From positions 1 to 36,148 of the forward strand of contig JAISVT010000039.1 in the NCBI GenBank assembly GCA_031271405.1: a stretch of 36,148 bases of DNA. The letters are read 5' to 3'. This DNA comes from Candidatus Endomicrobium macrotermitis. GTDB lineage: Bacteria; Elusimicrobiota; Endomicrobiia; Endomicrobiales; Endomicrobiaceae. Positions within the stretch are counted from its first letter, which is position 1, and the number at the start of each line of letters is the position of its first letter. Below, in pieces: positions 25,486-33,707 of this stretch. The position numbers and the translations under genes are program-made. The notes beneath the pieces were generated by a model. The model did no database searches and was not told where the DNA came from. It saw only the letters and a program-made list of their open reading frames with translations.

Positions 25486-26148
25486 ATGGGTGTTTTGGAA
25501 GAATCTGGAACTAAAAAGATCCGCGTAACCAACCCGAGAATTTTAGAAATTGAGAAAAAAATATCTTTGATAATAGAAGCTCCCGTTTCAATATATTATG
25601 ATGATGTCCGTATAAATAAAAAAGGATTTTATAACAACGAAAAATCCAGTAACGATATTTACATTCCGCAAAATGCCGCAGTTCTGAAAGGGGACGAACT
25701 TTTTGCTCTTATTTTGACGGAGACTTTATTTTCTACAGGTAAACAAAAGCCATTGTCTTTATATATGAAGATTCTTTATATCGGGGTTATGATTTTTTGC
25801 GGTTTAGCATTGGCCGGTACTGTTATCAACTCTTTGTTAACGAAAATTGCCCAAATCATCGGGATGTTTTTATTTTTTATCGCATTTTTTGATAGCGGGA
25901 GTTCGCAGTCTACGCAAATCAGTGATGTCGATTTCCGCATTATGGTGCCGCTTGGCTTTATAGGCCTTGCGGCTTTTTATATGTTTCTGCTGCCGGAAGA
26001 ACATACATGGGCGGATAAGGAGACAGTTAAGAAAACCGGCAATAAGCAGGCTTTGATCAATGCGTTAAATTTTATGAAAGACAGCGAACCCGATAAAGAT
26101 AAAAAACTGATAATCGGGAAACGCATAGAAATAATAACAACATTATAA
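25486..26148 (+). CDS. Membrane protein resembling an M48 (HtpX/Ste24) peptidase without its zinc motif
   Basis: A 220-residue protein with two or three membrane helices (~93-165). I compare GDELFALILTETLFSTGKQKP (~69-89) with the M48 helix that normally carries HExxH: TETLF stands in its place. The later WADKETVKKTGNKQALINALNFM (~180-202) looks like the M48 third-ligand helix (ExxAD...EALxxAL), where the ligand Glu is replaced (HTWAD). If right, this is a pseudo-peptidase; otherwise it is an unknown membrane protein. AGGAGG lies 4 bases before ATG 25486; the in-frame ATG 25456 overlaps the predicted promoter and is rejected. Confidence 0.5.
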   Translation: MGVLEESGTKKIRVTNPRILEIEKKISLIIEAPVSIYYDDVRINKKGFYNNEKSSNDIYIPQNAAVLKGDELFALILTETLFSTGKQKPLSLYMKILYIGVMIFCGLALAGTVINSLLTKIAQIIGMFLFFIAFFDSGSSQSTQISDVDFRIMVPLGFIGLAAFYMFLLPEEHTWADKETVKKTGNKQALINALNFMKDSEPDKDKKLIIGKRIEIITTL

Positions 26149-26233
26149 GGCAACGTTACACAATCTGATTGACAGCGTCTTCTTTTACTATGTTATAAGC
26201 TGTAAATCGTAAGATTTTATTCGGGCAGATTTC

Positions 26234-26262
26234 TTGACCTTGCCTATGAAATGTAGTTTAAT
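26234..26262 (+). promoter_or_regulatory. Promoter of the chorismate-lyase-like gene (duplicated element, copy B)
   Basis: TTGACC (26234-26239), 17 bases, TTTAAT (26257-26262); start near 26269, about 60 bases before the gene. It shares the spacer pattern CTATGAAATG(T/C)AGTTT with copy A at 25439-25467. Confidence 0.6.
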
Positions 26263-26329
26263 ATGCTCTGCGGCCGGTTGGTTGTACGGATTATTGCCGT
26301 CGCAAGCGGTCTAAACCTTTGTAAATCAA

Positions 26330-26938
26330 ATGAAAGCGCCGCCTTATTTAATTTTCAACGGAAATCGCATAGAAACAAAACAATTAAACTCTGTTTTAAC
26401 CGGGAAAATAATGACTGTGATAAATCCGTCTGACAGAATAAGCGGACTTGAAAAAGATTTCGGAAAGCTTTCTCGAATTCAAAAGGTTCTTCTTTTTACT
26501 GACGGCTCCATAACCGCATCTTTGGATGTTTTGTACGGCAAAACGAAAATCAGCGTTTTAAGCCAGAAAACCGTAAAATCGGATGCCCGAATCGCGGAAC
26601 TCCTTAATATAAAAGAATGCGAAGAAGTAAATTTCCGTACGGTCATTATTCATAAAGAAAATATGCCTTTGATTTATGCCGAATCTTACGCTCCGCAGGA
26701 AAGGCTTAATGAAGATTTTAAAAAAGAGCTTATGGCGTCGGAAGCAGGCATCGGCAGAATCATTAAAACGCAAAATGTCGAAACAAGGCGCGAGATTTTA
26801 AGCGTAAATACCGAACGCTGCGAAAACGAATCGTTTAAAAGCGGGCAGAAATTGTTGTTAAGCAGAACATATAGAATAATAAGCGGCGGAAAAAGTTTAG
26901 TCTGGATCAAAGAAATCTTTTCGCCGAATATTCGTTAA
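26330..26938 (+). CDS. Chorismate-lyase-like / UTRA-fold protein (DUF98 family)
   Basis: A 202-residue cytoplasmic protein. The order of motifs fits the DUF98 chorismate-lyase-like family: LFTDGSITASLDVLYG (~64-79), EVNFRTVIIHKENMPLIYAES (~102-122), LNEDF then GIGRIIKTQNVETRREIL (~145-162), and a final RTYRIISGGKSLVWIKEIFS. Family members remove pyruvate from chorismate to give 4-hydroxybenzoate, but many have no tested activity and related folds bind effectors in regulators. No Shine-Dalgarno is seen before ATG 26330. It closes the accessory segment; the housekeeping-style nfu gene begins 19 bases later. Chorismate as substrate is inference. Confidence 0.6.
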   Translation: MKAPPYLIFNGNRIETKQLNSVLTGKIMTVINPSDRISGLEKDFGKLSRIQKVLLFTDGSITASLDVLYGKTKISVLSQKTVKSDARIAELLNIKECEEVNFRTVIIHKENMPLIYAESYAPQERLNEDFKKELMASEAGIGRIIKTQNVETRREILSVNTERCENESFKSGQKLLLSRTYRIISGGKSLVWIKEIFSPNIR

Positions 26939-26957
26939 TACCCAAACGGAGGCAAAT

Positions 26958-27185
26958 ATGAGTTTAAGAGAAAAAGTAGAGCAGGCTTTGGATACGGTGA
27001 GGCCGCATTTGCAGGCGGACGGCGGAAACGTGGAACTTGTTGACGTAACCGAGGACGGGATAGTAAAAGTCAAACTTACCGGCGCCTGCGGAAGCTGTCC
27101 GATGGCGACAATGACTTTGCAGTACGGCGTGACAAACGCGATAAAACAGGCCGTGCCGGAAATAAAAGAAGTGCAGTCGGTATAG
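26958..27185 (+). CDS. NifU C-terminal-domain (Nfu-type) iron-sulfur scaffold protein
   Basis: A 75-residue protein consisting only of the Nfu domain. The cluster-binding CxxC is in TGACGSCPMATMTL (Cys44, Cys47), and the N-terminus has RPHLQADGGNVELV. It carries a [4Fe-4S] cluster to target enzymes. GGAGG is well placed before ATG 26958. A phosphoesterase gene follows 5 bases later, so they share a transcript. Confidence 0.93.
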   Translation: MSLREKVEQALDTVRPHLQADGGNVELVDVTEDGIVKVKLTGACGSCPMATMTLQYGVTNAIKQAVPEIKEVQSV

Positions 27186-27190
27186 TCTTA

Positions 27191-27676
27191 ATGCTTATTG
27201 GCGTTGTCTCGGACACGCACGATAACGTTTCTTCGGTAAAAGAAGCGGTAAAATTTTTTAATCTCCGCGGCGCAAACCTGGTTTTGCACTGCGGAGATAT
27301 TTTTTCGCCTTATGTCGCAAAAGAGTTTTCGGCGTTAAACTGCGGTTTTAAGGCGGTTTTCGGAAATAACGACATAATACAGGCGGAACTTGAAAACGTA
27401 ATATCGGAGTTCGGCATTATCCGCAGCGCGCCGTTTGAATTTACGGCGGGCGGCAAAAAATTTGTTATGTTTCACAGGCTTTTTACGGTCGCGGACGGGC
27501 AATACGACTACATATTATACGGCCATACCCACAAGCCGTCCATAGAAAATATACGCGGCACGGTCTATCTTAATGCCGGCGAAGCCTGCGGATACCGTTA
27601 CGGCAGAAAAACCGCTGCTTTAATCGATCCGGATTCGGGTCATTGCGAAATTTTTGATTTGGACAATCCTCTTTAA
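27191..27676 (+). CDS. YfcE/MJ0936-type metallophosphoesterase
   Basis: A 161-residue calcineurin-like phosphoesterase of the small YfcE/MJ0936 class. Metal ligands are visible: VVSDTHDN (Asp8, His10), HCGDI (Asp36), FGNND (Asn59/60, Asp61), FH (His95) and YGHTHKP (His112, His114). It hydrolyses phosphodiesters; the natural substrate of this class is unknown. It is probably co-expressed with the nfu gene. It meets the minus-strand kinase gene tail to tail. Confidence 0.9.
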   Translation: MLIGVVSDTHDNVSSVKEAVKFFNLRGANLVLHCGDIFSPYVAKEFSALNCGFKAVFGNNDIIQAELENVISEFGIIRSAPFEFTAGGKKFVMFHRLFTVADGQYDYILYGHTHKPSIENIRGTVYLNAGEACGYRYGRKTAALIDPDSGHCEIFDLDNPL

Positions 27677-27724
27677 ACCCTGCCTGAAGATTAATGCCGA
27701 AATTATGCAAAAAACGGAAGTTGT

Positions 27725-27740
27725 AACGGAGGATTCCGTT
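27725..27740. terminator. Possible hairpin between convergent genes
   Basis: Perfect 6-bp stem AACGGA/TCCGTT with loop GGAT between the phosphoesterase and kinase genes. On the minus strand a TTTTTT run follows only about 14 bases later, so termination is uncertain. Confidence 0.3.
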
Positions 27741-27759
27741 AGGCGGGACAAACTCTGTT

Positions 27760-29457
27760 TTATTCTTTGCCGTTATCGATTAAGGCAGCCGGCAGCCATT
27801 TTAGAAGGCAGGCGGCAAGCTCCTGCGAATCTATCGGCTTTGCAAGAAAACCGTTAAATTCATTTGACATAAACATTTCTTCCGCGCCGTTGATGGCGTT
27901 TGCGGTAAGAGCTACTATCGGAAGCTCGGCATATTTGCCGCCCATCGCGCGTATTTTACGAGTCGCTTCAACGCCGTCCATTTCCGGCATCATATGGTCC
28001 ATAAATACGAGGTCATAATCTTTTTCGGAAACTTTTTCGATTGCCTCCGCTCCGTTAAGCGCCGTGTCCGGAATTATCCCGTAACGCTGCAGTATTGTGC
28101 CGGCAACCATAAGGTTTATATCTATGTCGTCGACAAGCAGCACTTTTGCGTTTGGAGCCGTAAAGTTATATACGATTTCGGATTCGTATTTTAAGTCTGC
28201 CGGCGTTCCCGGCGTCAAGGGAATCCTTATCGAAAATTTTGAACCTTCGCCGTATGTGCTTTCAACGCTTACGGTTCCTTTCATCAGTTCCGTAAGTTTT
28301 TTTGTAATGGCAAGCCCCAGCCCGGCGCCTACTTTCTTTTTGTTTTTTACTTTATCGAACTGCTCGAAAGCCGAAAATAAGCGGGGCATATCTTCTTTTT
28401 TTATGCCTATGCCCGTGTCGGAAACTTCAAAACAAATGATATCCCCGGTTTCTTTTCTTACATTAAACGTCACAAAACCTTCGTTTGTGTATTTAAGCGC
28501 GTTATTGAGTATGTTTGTCAGCACCTCCGTCAATCTTTTTTCATCGCCCATAACCACTTCGGGTATGTCGCCGGCAATGTTGACGGTAAAATTAAGGCCT
28601 TTCTGTTTGAACATTAACGTGAAAATAGATCTCAAATGGTCAAAAAAACGTTTAAGTTCGAAATATTCGCCGATAATTTCAAGTTTGCCGGCCTCGATTT
28701 TTGAAAAATCGAGGATATCGTTGATAAGAGTCAGCAGTACATGTGAAGAGTTTTGGATATTTTGAATATATATTCGCTGCTCGCCTTCAAGGTTTGAATT
28801 TTTAAGGATGTCCGCAAATCCCATGATGGCGTTTAAAGGAGTACGGATCTCGTGCGACATTGACGCCAGAAAATCGGATTTTGCGCGGTTTGCCTGTTCC
28901 GCCTGAGTTTTTGCGTTCAAAAGCTCGGTAAGGTCGTGAAAAAGAAGAAGCCCGCCGTTTATGTCTCCGGTTTCATCTCTCATTGCCGAAACCTGAATCG
29001 AATAATTTCGCGGTTTGTTGCGGCGGCTGAAATCTACCGCCGCGTCAAAAGAAACCGCGCTCTTTTCCTCCGCGGCGCGCGCCAGCGCGTCTTCAACGCG
29101 TTTAATAAATCCGTCTTCGCTGTGATTCCCGAAAACTTCCTGATACGTCCTGCCGTTTATAAGTCCGAAATTTTTTATGTCCGCAACTTGCAGAAAAGAG
29201 TCCGTACAGTAAGCAAAACGGCCGTACTGGTCAAAAATCATTATGATATCCGGCGCGTTGGCAAGAAGAAGTTTGAGGTATTTTTCCTGTTTGGTTTTGT
29301 TCGCCATCATTACGGCGCGCAGGTTAGACTGCGCGCCGATAATGAGCTTGTTGCGGTCAAAAATGCCCTGAAGGCTGTGCATCTGCCTCTGCATTTTTTT
29401 ATTTTCTTTCTGCAGGGCTGCAATTTCGGTTTTTAAATTTTCTATATCGTCAGGCAT
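27760..29457 (-). CDS. Cytoplasmic hybrid histidine kinase (PAS-HisKA-HATPase-REC)
   Basis: A 565-residue kinase without membrane helices. In order: N-terminal coiled coil (~5-55), PAS (~60-180; NAPDIIMIFDQYGRF), HisKA with SHEIRTPLNAIMGF (His202), HATPase (~270-415; NILNNALKYTNEG, SDTGIGI, GAGLGLAI) and a C-terminal receiver with Asp487 in DLVFMDHMMPEMDG and Lys in FLAKPID. The phosphate would pass from His202 to Asp487 and perhaps on to a phosphotransfer protein; none is encoded nearby. GGAGAG stands before ATG 29457. It follows the FIST sensor gene by 21 bases, so FIST probably supplies the input signal to this kinase. Confidence 0.93.
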   Translation of the reverse strand: MPDDIENLKTEIAALQKENKKMQRQMHSLQGIFDRNKLIIGAQSNLRAVMMANKTKQEKYLKLLLANAPDIIMIFDQYGRFAYCTDSFLQVADIKNFGLINGRTYQEVFGNHSEDGFIKRVEDALARAAEEKSAVSFDAAVDFSRRNKPRNYSIQVSAMRDETGDINGGLLLFHDLTELLNAKTQAEQANRAKSDFLASMSHEIRTPLNAIMGFADILKNSNLEGEQRIYIQNIQNSSHVLLTLINDILDFSKIEAGKLEIIGEYFELKRFFDHLRSIFTLMFKQKGLNFTVNIAGDIPEVVMGDEKRLTEVLTNILNNALKYTNEGFVTFNVRKETGDIICFEVSDTGIGIKKEDMPRLFSAFEQFDKVKNKKKVGAGLGLAITKKLTELMKGTVSVESTYGEGSKFSIRIPLTPGTPADLKYESEIVYNFTAPNAKVLLVDDIDINLMVAGTILQRYGIIPDTALNGAEAIEKVSEKDYDLVFMDHMMPEMDGVEATRKIRAMGGKYAELPIVALTANAINGAEEMFMSNEFNGFLAKPIDSQELAACLLKWLPAALIDNGKE

Positions 29458-29478
29458 GAACTCTCCAAAAAATTTCTT

Positions 29479-30639
29479 TTAGAAAAGGCATGTTACGATG
29501 GTGTCGTTGTGAAAACGGTTTACCAGTTTGCCCTCTTCGTTGTACACCGGGCAGATTTCTCCTCCGGAATAACTCATCGCGAAAGGAATTTTGCCGTTCA
29601 TTGTGTTCTGCACTACGTCCATTTCCGCAAGAACGTCAAATCCCAGTATAAGATTTCTTACTATGCAGGAAAAAATGAAAGCTCCGTTTTTTTTCTGCCG
29701 GGCAAGAATTTCTTCGGAAGCTTTTTTCGTAGTCGCAAGCACTTCGTCATGGTCGAGCGAGCCGATGCCCAATGTGGCGTTTACGGGCATAACTCCGCCG
29801 CATACGGCGTTGCCTTCCGGAGTAATCGCGAATATCGCGCGGGTGGCCGGTTTGGTGCCGTCGTTAAAGTCTATTATGAAAGGTATTGCGTTAAGGCCTT
29901 CTATCTGGCGGTTTGGCGCCAGGCCTATGGACTGCAGGTAATCGATAACTGACATTCCGTTTACGCCTTTAAGCACGTTGTCTTCGGCTTCGGTGATTAT
30001 CGCTTTCTGTCCCAATATTTTTTCGTCCGAAACCGAGGCGATGGAAAATACGGGTTCCACGTCTCCGTAAATAAGCATCATTGAAAGCGCGTCGGGATAC
30101 GTTTTGCCGTTGAAGATGGTTCGGGCGGTGCTGTAATCCTGCGTATGATCTACCGCGAGAGTTCCGAAAATCGGAATGCCTGCGGAAATTTCATCGAGGG
30201 TTTTGACCATATAATCTCCCGCCACATTAAAAGTAAGCGGCGCGAAAACAAACATCATGGAAGGCTTTCCAGGCAGAGCCGACGCCGCTTTTAAATAAGC
30301 CTCGTTAAGCTGCTGCTTATAGGCTTCGTGTTTTAGCGGTTCGGATACCGCGCAGGAAAATATAATGTCGTCGCTTGTAAATACCGTAACGCTTAACATC
30401 AGCTGTCCGACGCCTCCCGGAACGGTTACGCCCAGAGTCGTCGCGCCGATTACGTCAAAAGGAAGTTTTTCAGTCAGGGCGGCCACTATTCCGGCATCGA
30501 TAAACTCGGAATAACAGCTGATTGCTCCCGCGGAATTTTTCAAAAGATTTTTGTCCAGATCGAGTTGTTCCAGAATTTCGGAAACGGCAACGTTTACGTC
30601 GTCAAGTTCGGATGTATGAGCTGTTAATGTCCTTATCAT
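29479..30639 (-). CDS. FIST N/C-domain small-ligand sensor protein
   Basis: A 386-residue protein made of FIST-N (~30-220; DVIGATTLGVTVPGG, GIPIFGTLAVDH) and FIST-C (~235-370; the ARQKKNGAFIFSCIVR and MSYSGGEICPV segments). FIST domains are predicted to sense small ligands such as amino acids and are often fused to kinases or chemotaxis domains; here the sensor is a separate protein encoded just before a cytoplasmic kinase. The ribosome site AAAGGAGG is strong. An inverted repeat at 30677-30683/30704-30710 lies in its leader but has no U-run. Ligand unknown. Confidence 0.88.
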   Translation of the reverse strand: MIRTLTAHTSELDDVNVAVSEILEQLDLDKNLLKNSAGAISCYSEFIDAGIVAALTEKLPFDVIGATTLGVTVPGGVGQLMLSVTVFTSDDIIFSCAVSEPLKHEAYKQQLNEAYLKAASALPGKPSMMFVFAPLTFNVAGDYMVKTLDEISAGIPIFGTLAVDHTQDYSTARTIFNGKTYPDALSMMLIYGDVEPVFSIASVSDEKILGQKAIITEAEDNVLKGVNGMSVIDYLQSIGLAPNRQIEGLNAIPFIIDFNDGTKPATRAIFAITPEGNAVCGGVMPVNATLGIGSLDHDEVLATTKKASEEILARQKKNGAFIFSCIVRNLILGFDVLAEMDVVQNTMNGKIPFAMSYSGGEICPVYNEEGKLVNRFHNDTIVTCLF

Positions 30640-30735
30640 CAGCTTTCCTCCTTTAAGGAAAAATAAAATGGTTTTTGCGGCAATTATTTGAAAACCCGAT
30701 TACTTGCCGCGCGGAGCATCTTTTATAATCTTAGT

Positions 30736-31362
30736 CTATCTTATAAAATTTGTCTGCTGAGATATTTCTTCTTTCTTGGGAAGAGAGACTCCCGCTTTTT
30801 TTCCGGCTTCCAGGGATTTTAAAAGCCACGCCGTATTTCTTGCCAGAGTCCTCATTATTTGAAGCCCTTCATAATCTTTTTCTACGTCCTGCGGATTCGA
30901 ACCGTGAACCATATTCCAGTATTGCGACGGTACAACGGGCATCTGCGATATGGAAAAATATTTGTTTAGGCGGTCTAACGCCGATGTTGTGCCCGCGCGC
31001 CTTGCGGAAACCACGGCCGCTGCGGGTTTTAGCGCAAAATGCCTGCCGCCCGAAAAAAACAGCCTGTCCATTAAAGAGGTCAACGCTCCGTTTGCTCCCG
31101 CGTAATAAACGGGCGAACCGAAAATAAAAGCGTCCGCGGTTTTTGCTTTTTCAGCCAAAACGTTTGCGATATCGTCAAAAACGCATTTGCCTAAACCGTT
31201 TTTGCATTTATAACAGGCTATGCACCCCTGAACGGGATTGTTTCCTATGTGGAATATTTCGGTTTCGATATTTTCTTCTTTCAGTGCTTTTTCAACTTCG
31301 CTTAACGCCCTGTAAGTACACCCGTCTTTTCTCGGGCTTCCGTTGATAAGCAAAACTTTCAT
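30736..31362 (-). CDS. Iron-sulfur flavoprotein (Isf-type NADPH-dependent FMN reductase family)
   Basis: A 208-residue flavodoxin-like protein with the FMN site INGSPRKDGCTYRA and GSPVYYAGANGALTSLMDR. The compact cysteine motif CIACYKCKNGLGKC (Cys47, 50, 53, 60: Cx2Cx2Cx6C) fits the iron-sulfur flavoprotein family, which binds a [4Fe-4S] cluster next to FMN. Such proteins pass electrons in anaerobes, for example to oxygen or peroxide for detoxification. GGAGAA precedes ATG 31362. The FIST gene starts 96 bases downstream; linkage is uncertain. Confidence 0.9.
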   Translation of the reverse strand: MKVLLINGSPRKDGCTYRALSEVEKALKEENIETEIFHIGNNPVQGCIACYKCKNGLGKCVFDDIANVLAEKAKTADAFIFGSPVYYAGANGALTSLMDRLFFSGGRHFALKPAAAVVSARRAGTTSALDRLNKYFSISQMPVVPSQYWNMVHGSNPQDVEKDYEGLQIMRTLARNTAWLLKSLEAGKKAGVSLPKKEEISQQTNFIR

Positions 31363-31452
31363 AAGTTTCTCCGGTGTTGTAAAGATTTAAAAGTTTGATG
31401 CAGGGCAAAAACTAAACTTGTCGCGTCGAAGGGATTTTATCCCGAAGACGAA

Positions 31453-31526
31453 CGCCGCCAACGGGATTCGAACCCGTGATCTCCGCCTTGAGAGGGCGAT
31501 GTCCTAAACCGCTAGACGATGGCGGC
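31453..31526 (-). tRNA. tRNA-Glu(CTC)
   Basis: Minus-strand cloverleaf: acceptor GCCGCCA/TGGCGGC, anticodon loop CTCTCAA (anticodon CTC), T-arm ending ACGGG-TTCGAAT-CCCGT, discriminator G as usual for bacterial tRNA-Glu. CCA is not encoded. It is transcribed away from the divergent ldh gene. Confidence 0.95.
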
Positions 31527-31572
31527 AAAACTCCGATTCCGGTTTATTTAAAACCGTGTTTGTTTGAAGAAT

Positions 31573-31586
31573 TTATTATATAATAA
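31573..31586. promoter_or_regulatory. Palindromic -10 region between tRNA-Glu and ldh
   Basis: TTATTATATAATAA is a perfect palindrome holding TATAAT on both strands, so one site could serve both divergent genes. No good -35 box is visible at 16-18 bases on either side. Confidence 0.4.
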
Positions 31587-31655
31587 AACATCCGCGTCTT
31601 TCAATATTATTTGTCTGACGCGTCGCAAATAATGACGGAAAAAGGAGAGTGTATT

Positions 31656-32615
31656 ATGGCAAATTTATCTCCGAAAGTTTCTATTATCGGCTGCGGAAAC
31701 GTCGGTATGCGCTGCGCATATTCATTGATAATAAGAGGGATTGCAAGAGAACTTGTCCTTGTGGATTATAACAGGCAGAAAGCCGAGGGCGAAGCCATGG
31801 ATTTGTCGCACGGCGCGCCTTTCGTTTCTCCCGTCGACATTCACGCGGGAGATTATCCCGACACCGCGGGTTCGGATTTGGTAGTCGTTACCGCCGGCAG
31901 GGGACAGAAACCCGGCGAAACGAGAACGGATCTTATAAAAGGAAACGCCGAAATATTAAAAAGCATAATTCCCGAGGTGGTAAAATATTCCCCCGGATGC
32001 ATAATCCTTATGGTCTCAAACCCCGTAGATATTCTGTCGTATATCGCATACAAAATATCGGGAAAACCCGCAAACGAAGTTATAGGCTCGGGAACGGTTC
32101 TCGATTCGGCAAGATTCAGATATTTGATAGGCAGGCAATGCAATATAGATTCGCGAAGCATTCACGGTTTGATCCTCGGCGAGCACGGCGACAGCGAATT
32201 TCCGGTATGGAGCAAAACCATGATAGGCGGCGCGGCGTTTAAAAATTATTGCGATATATGCAATAAAGCCGGTTGCGGAAATAACATTCAGGGAAAACTT
32301 GACGAAATATTTAAAGAGGTAAGGGATTCCGCTTATGAAATTATAAATAAAAAAGGCGAAACTTCTTACGGGATAGGGCTTGCGCTTACCAGAATTTCCG
32401 ACGCGATTTTAAAAGACGAAAATACCGTGCTGCCGGTATCCTCGCTGCTGGAAAATTATCACGGAATAAGCGGTTTGTATTTGAGCGTTCCGGCGGTAGT
32501 CAACAAAAAAGGCATAAGGCAGACTTTGGAACTCGAATTTGACGGGCAGGAACTGGCGTTGTTTAAAAATTCAGCGGAAAAAATCAAAGAAGTAATAAAA
32601 GCCAGCGGGTTTTAA
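31656..32615 (+). CDS. ldh: L-lactate dehydrogenase
   Basis: Reduces pyruvate to L-lactate with NADH, restoring NAD in fermentation. The 319-residue protein has IIGCGNVGMRCA (NAD site), DLSHGAPF and SNPVDILSYIAYK, then GTVLDSARFR (Asp150, Arg153) and GEHGDSEFPVWS (His177). The specificity loop reads GRGQKPGETR: Gln84 at the site that is Arg in malate dehydrogenases, so lactate is favoured. ATG 31656 has AAAGGAGAG upstream; the open frame reaches back to TTG 31611 but the extra 15 residues are not family-like. Together with pyruvate kinase it suggests lactate as an end product. Confidence 0.93.
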   Translation: MANLSPKVSIIGCGNVGMRCAYSLIIRGIARELVLVDYNRQKAEGEAMDLSHGAPFVSPVDIHAGDYPDTAGSDLVVVTAGRGQKPGETRTDLIKGNAEILKSIIPEVVKYSPGCIILMVSNPVDILSYIAYKISGKPANEVIGSGTVLDSARFRYLIGRQCNIDSRSIHGLILGEHGDSEFPVWSKTMIGGAAFKNYCDICNKAGCGNNIQGKLDEIFKEVRDSAYEIINKKGETSYGIGLALTRISDAILKDENTVLPVSSLLENYHGISGLYLSVPAVVNKKGIRQTLELEFDGQELALFKNSAEKIKEVIKASGF

Positions 32616-32617
32616 AA

Positions 32618-32659
32618 AACGGAGCCTGCGTTCCGCCGCGGCGGCAAAAGCGGCCCGTT
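32618..32659 (-). terminator. Probable (bidirectional) terminator between ldh and the response regulator
   Basis: Outer arms AACGG (32618-32622) and CCGTT (32655-32659) enclose the self-complementary CCGCCGCGGCGG. On the minus strand TTTTTTAAAA follows; on the plus strand AAAAAAG then TTTTT. Confidence 0.5.
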
Positions 32660-33698
32660 AAAAAAGTTTTTCCAAAACTATCTTTTTTACTTCTTCGCTT
32701 ACCTGCCTTTTGGGCATGGCGAAAGCGGTTTTTATTATAAAGTCAGGAGTCAAATCTTTGAATTTGCAGATTTTGGTGTACCTGTTGGCGTTTGACGTCT
32801 CTATTTCCGAAATGTCCGATGTGTCGGGAAAAACTATAAAACTTTGTATAAACGGCCTGTAAATTTCCTCATGTTTTGTAAATCCCGATTCTTTTAATAC
32901 CTTTTCTATTCTTTTGCTGACCTGTTTGAACTGGTTTTCCGACTGTTCGAACAGGTTTCTTCTTTTTGTCGAAACCTTTTCGATTCCGTTTGCAAAAACC
33001 CTCATAGGTTCGTTTACGCCGCCGGAAATTTTGGCGTTCGGAAAATATTTCGCTTCGAACACCATAACCGAAAACGGCAGAGGCGCGGCCGTAAAAGCCA
33101 AAACGTCTATTTCCTGCCCGTTGATAATAACGTTTTCTTTCGGCTCAAAAGGCTTGGGAGCAAAAACTTTCGTCATTTCCGAAAGTTTTTGAAGAACTTC
33201 TTTTTCAAAAAGCGCTCCGGCTCCGCCCGAATCCTGCGATGAAAGCATTTCCGACAAAAGCGCGTTTTCGGATTCGAGCTTTTCGAGTTTTTTCGCCTTG
33301 TCGTCTTTTGAAAGCAGGGCTTTTTTGATTTTTATTATCAGTTCGGTTTCGGTGACCGGTTTTGACATAAAATCTATTATGTAATCTCCGGCTTTTTCGG
33401 AAACTTCCTGTCCGTAAGTTTTTTCCATCGCGCTTAAAAGAATCACCGGCAGGGACGGCGAATATTTTTTTATGTCGGGCAGAATGTCAAGCCCGGTCTC
33501 GCCCATGCCGAAATGGATGTCGAGAATAAGCAGGTCTATTTTATCGGGATTGTTCAAAACGTATTTTTTTATTTCGACGGTATTTGAAAAATGCAGGATT
33601 TCGATATCCGGAAAATGTTTCCGTATGGTTCTTTCGAGAGCCGAACGGACATTTAAATCGTCATCGGTCAAAGCAATGGTCTTTTTGTCGCCGGACAT
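32658..33698 (-). CDS. Response regulator with a NERD-type PD-(D/E)XK nuclease-like output domain
   Basis: A 346-residue protein. The receiver (~5-130) has the acidic pocket TDDD (Asp12, Asp13), phospho-acceptor Asp60 in LLILDIHFG, Ser89 and Lys113 in FMSKPVT. A helical linker (~131-160) follows. The C-terminal domain (~162-290) matches NERD: GALFEKEVLQKL (Glu165), NGQEIDVLAF (Asp198), VMVFEAKYFP (Glu215, Lys217), then NQFKQVSKRI. These form a complete PD-(D/E)XK pattern. No helix-turn-helix or other usual output domain is present. Phosphorylation by the kinase encoded 9 bases upstream should control the nuclease domain; DNA or RNA as target is unknown. AAGGAGGG gives strong translation. Confidence 0.82.
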   Translation of the reverse strand: MSGDKKTIALTDDDLNVRSALERTIRKHFPDIEILHFSNTVEIKKYVLNNPDKIDLLILDIHFGMGETGLDILPDIKKYSPSLPVILLSAMEKTYGQEVSEKAGDYIIDFMSKPVTETELIIKIKKALLSKDDKAKKLEKLESENALLSEMLSSQDSGGAGALFEKEVLQKLSEMTKVFAPKPFEPKENVIINGQEIDVLAFTAAPLPFSVMVFEAKYFPNAKISGGVNEPMRVFANGIEKVSTKRRNLFEQSENQFKQVSKRIEKVLKESGFTKHEEIYRPFIQSFIVFPDTSDISEIETSNANRYTKICKFKDLTPDFIIKTAFAMPKRQVSEEVKKIVLEKLF

Positions 33699-33707
33699 AG
33701 TCCCTCC

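Noticed and set aside
24247-26957. Intact prophage or integrative element
   Set aside because: Only a BRO-N gene points that way; no integrase, structural or replication gene, and no clear second attachment site was found.
30671-30710. Terminator between the flavoprotein and FIST genes
   Set aside because: The stem GCGGCAA/TTGCCGC is followed by A residues on the coding strand, not by a U-run.
31611-31655. Upstream TTG start for lactate dehydrogenase
   Set aside because: The extra 15 residues do not fit the family, and ATG 31656 has a strong ribosome site.
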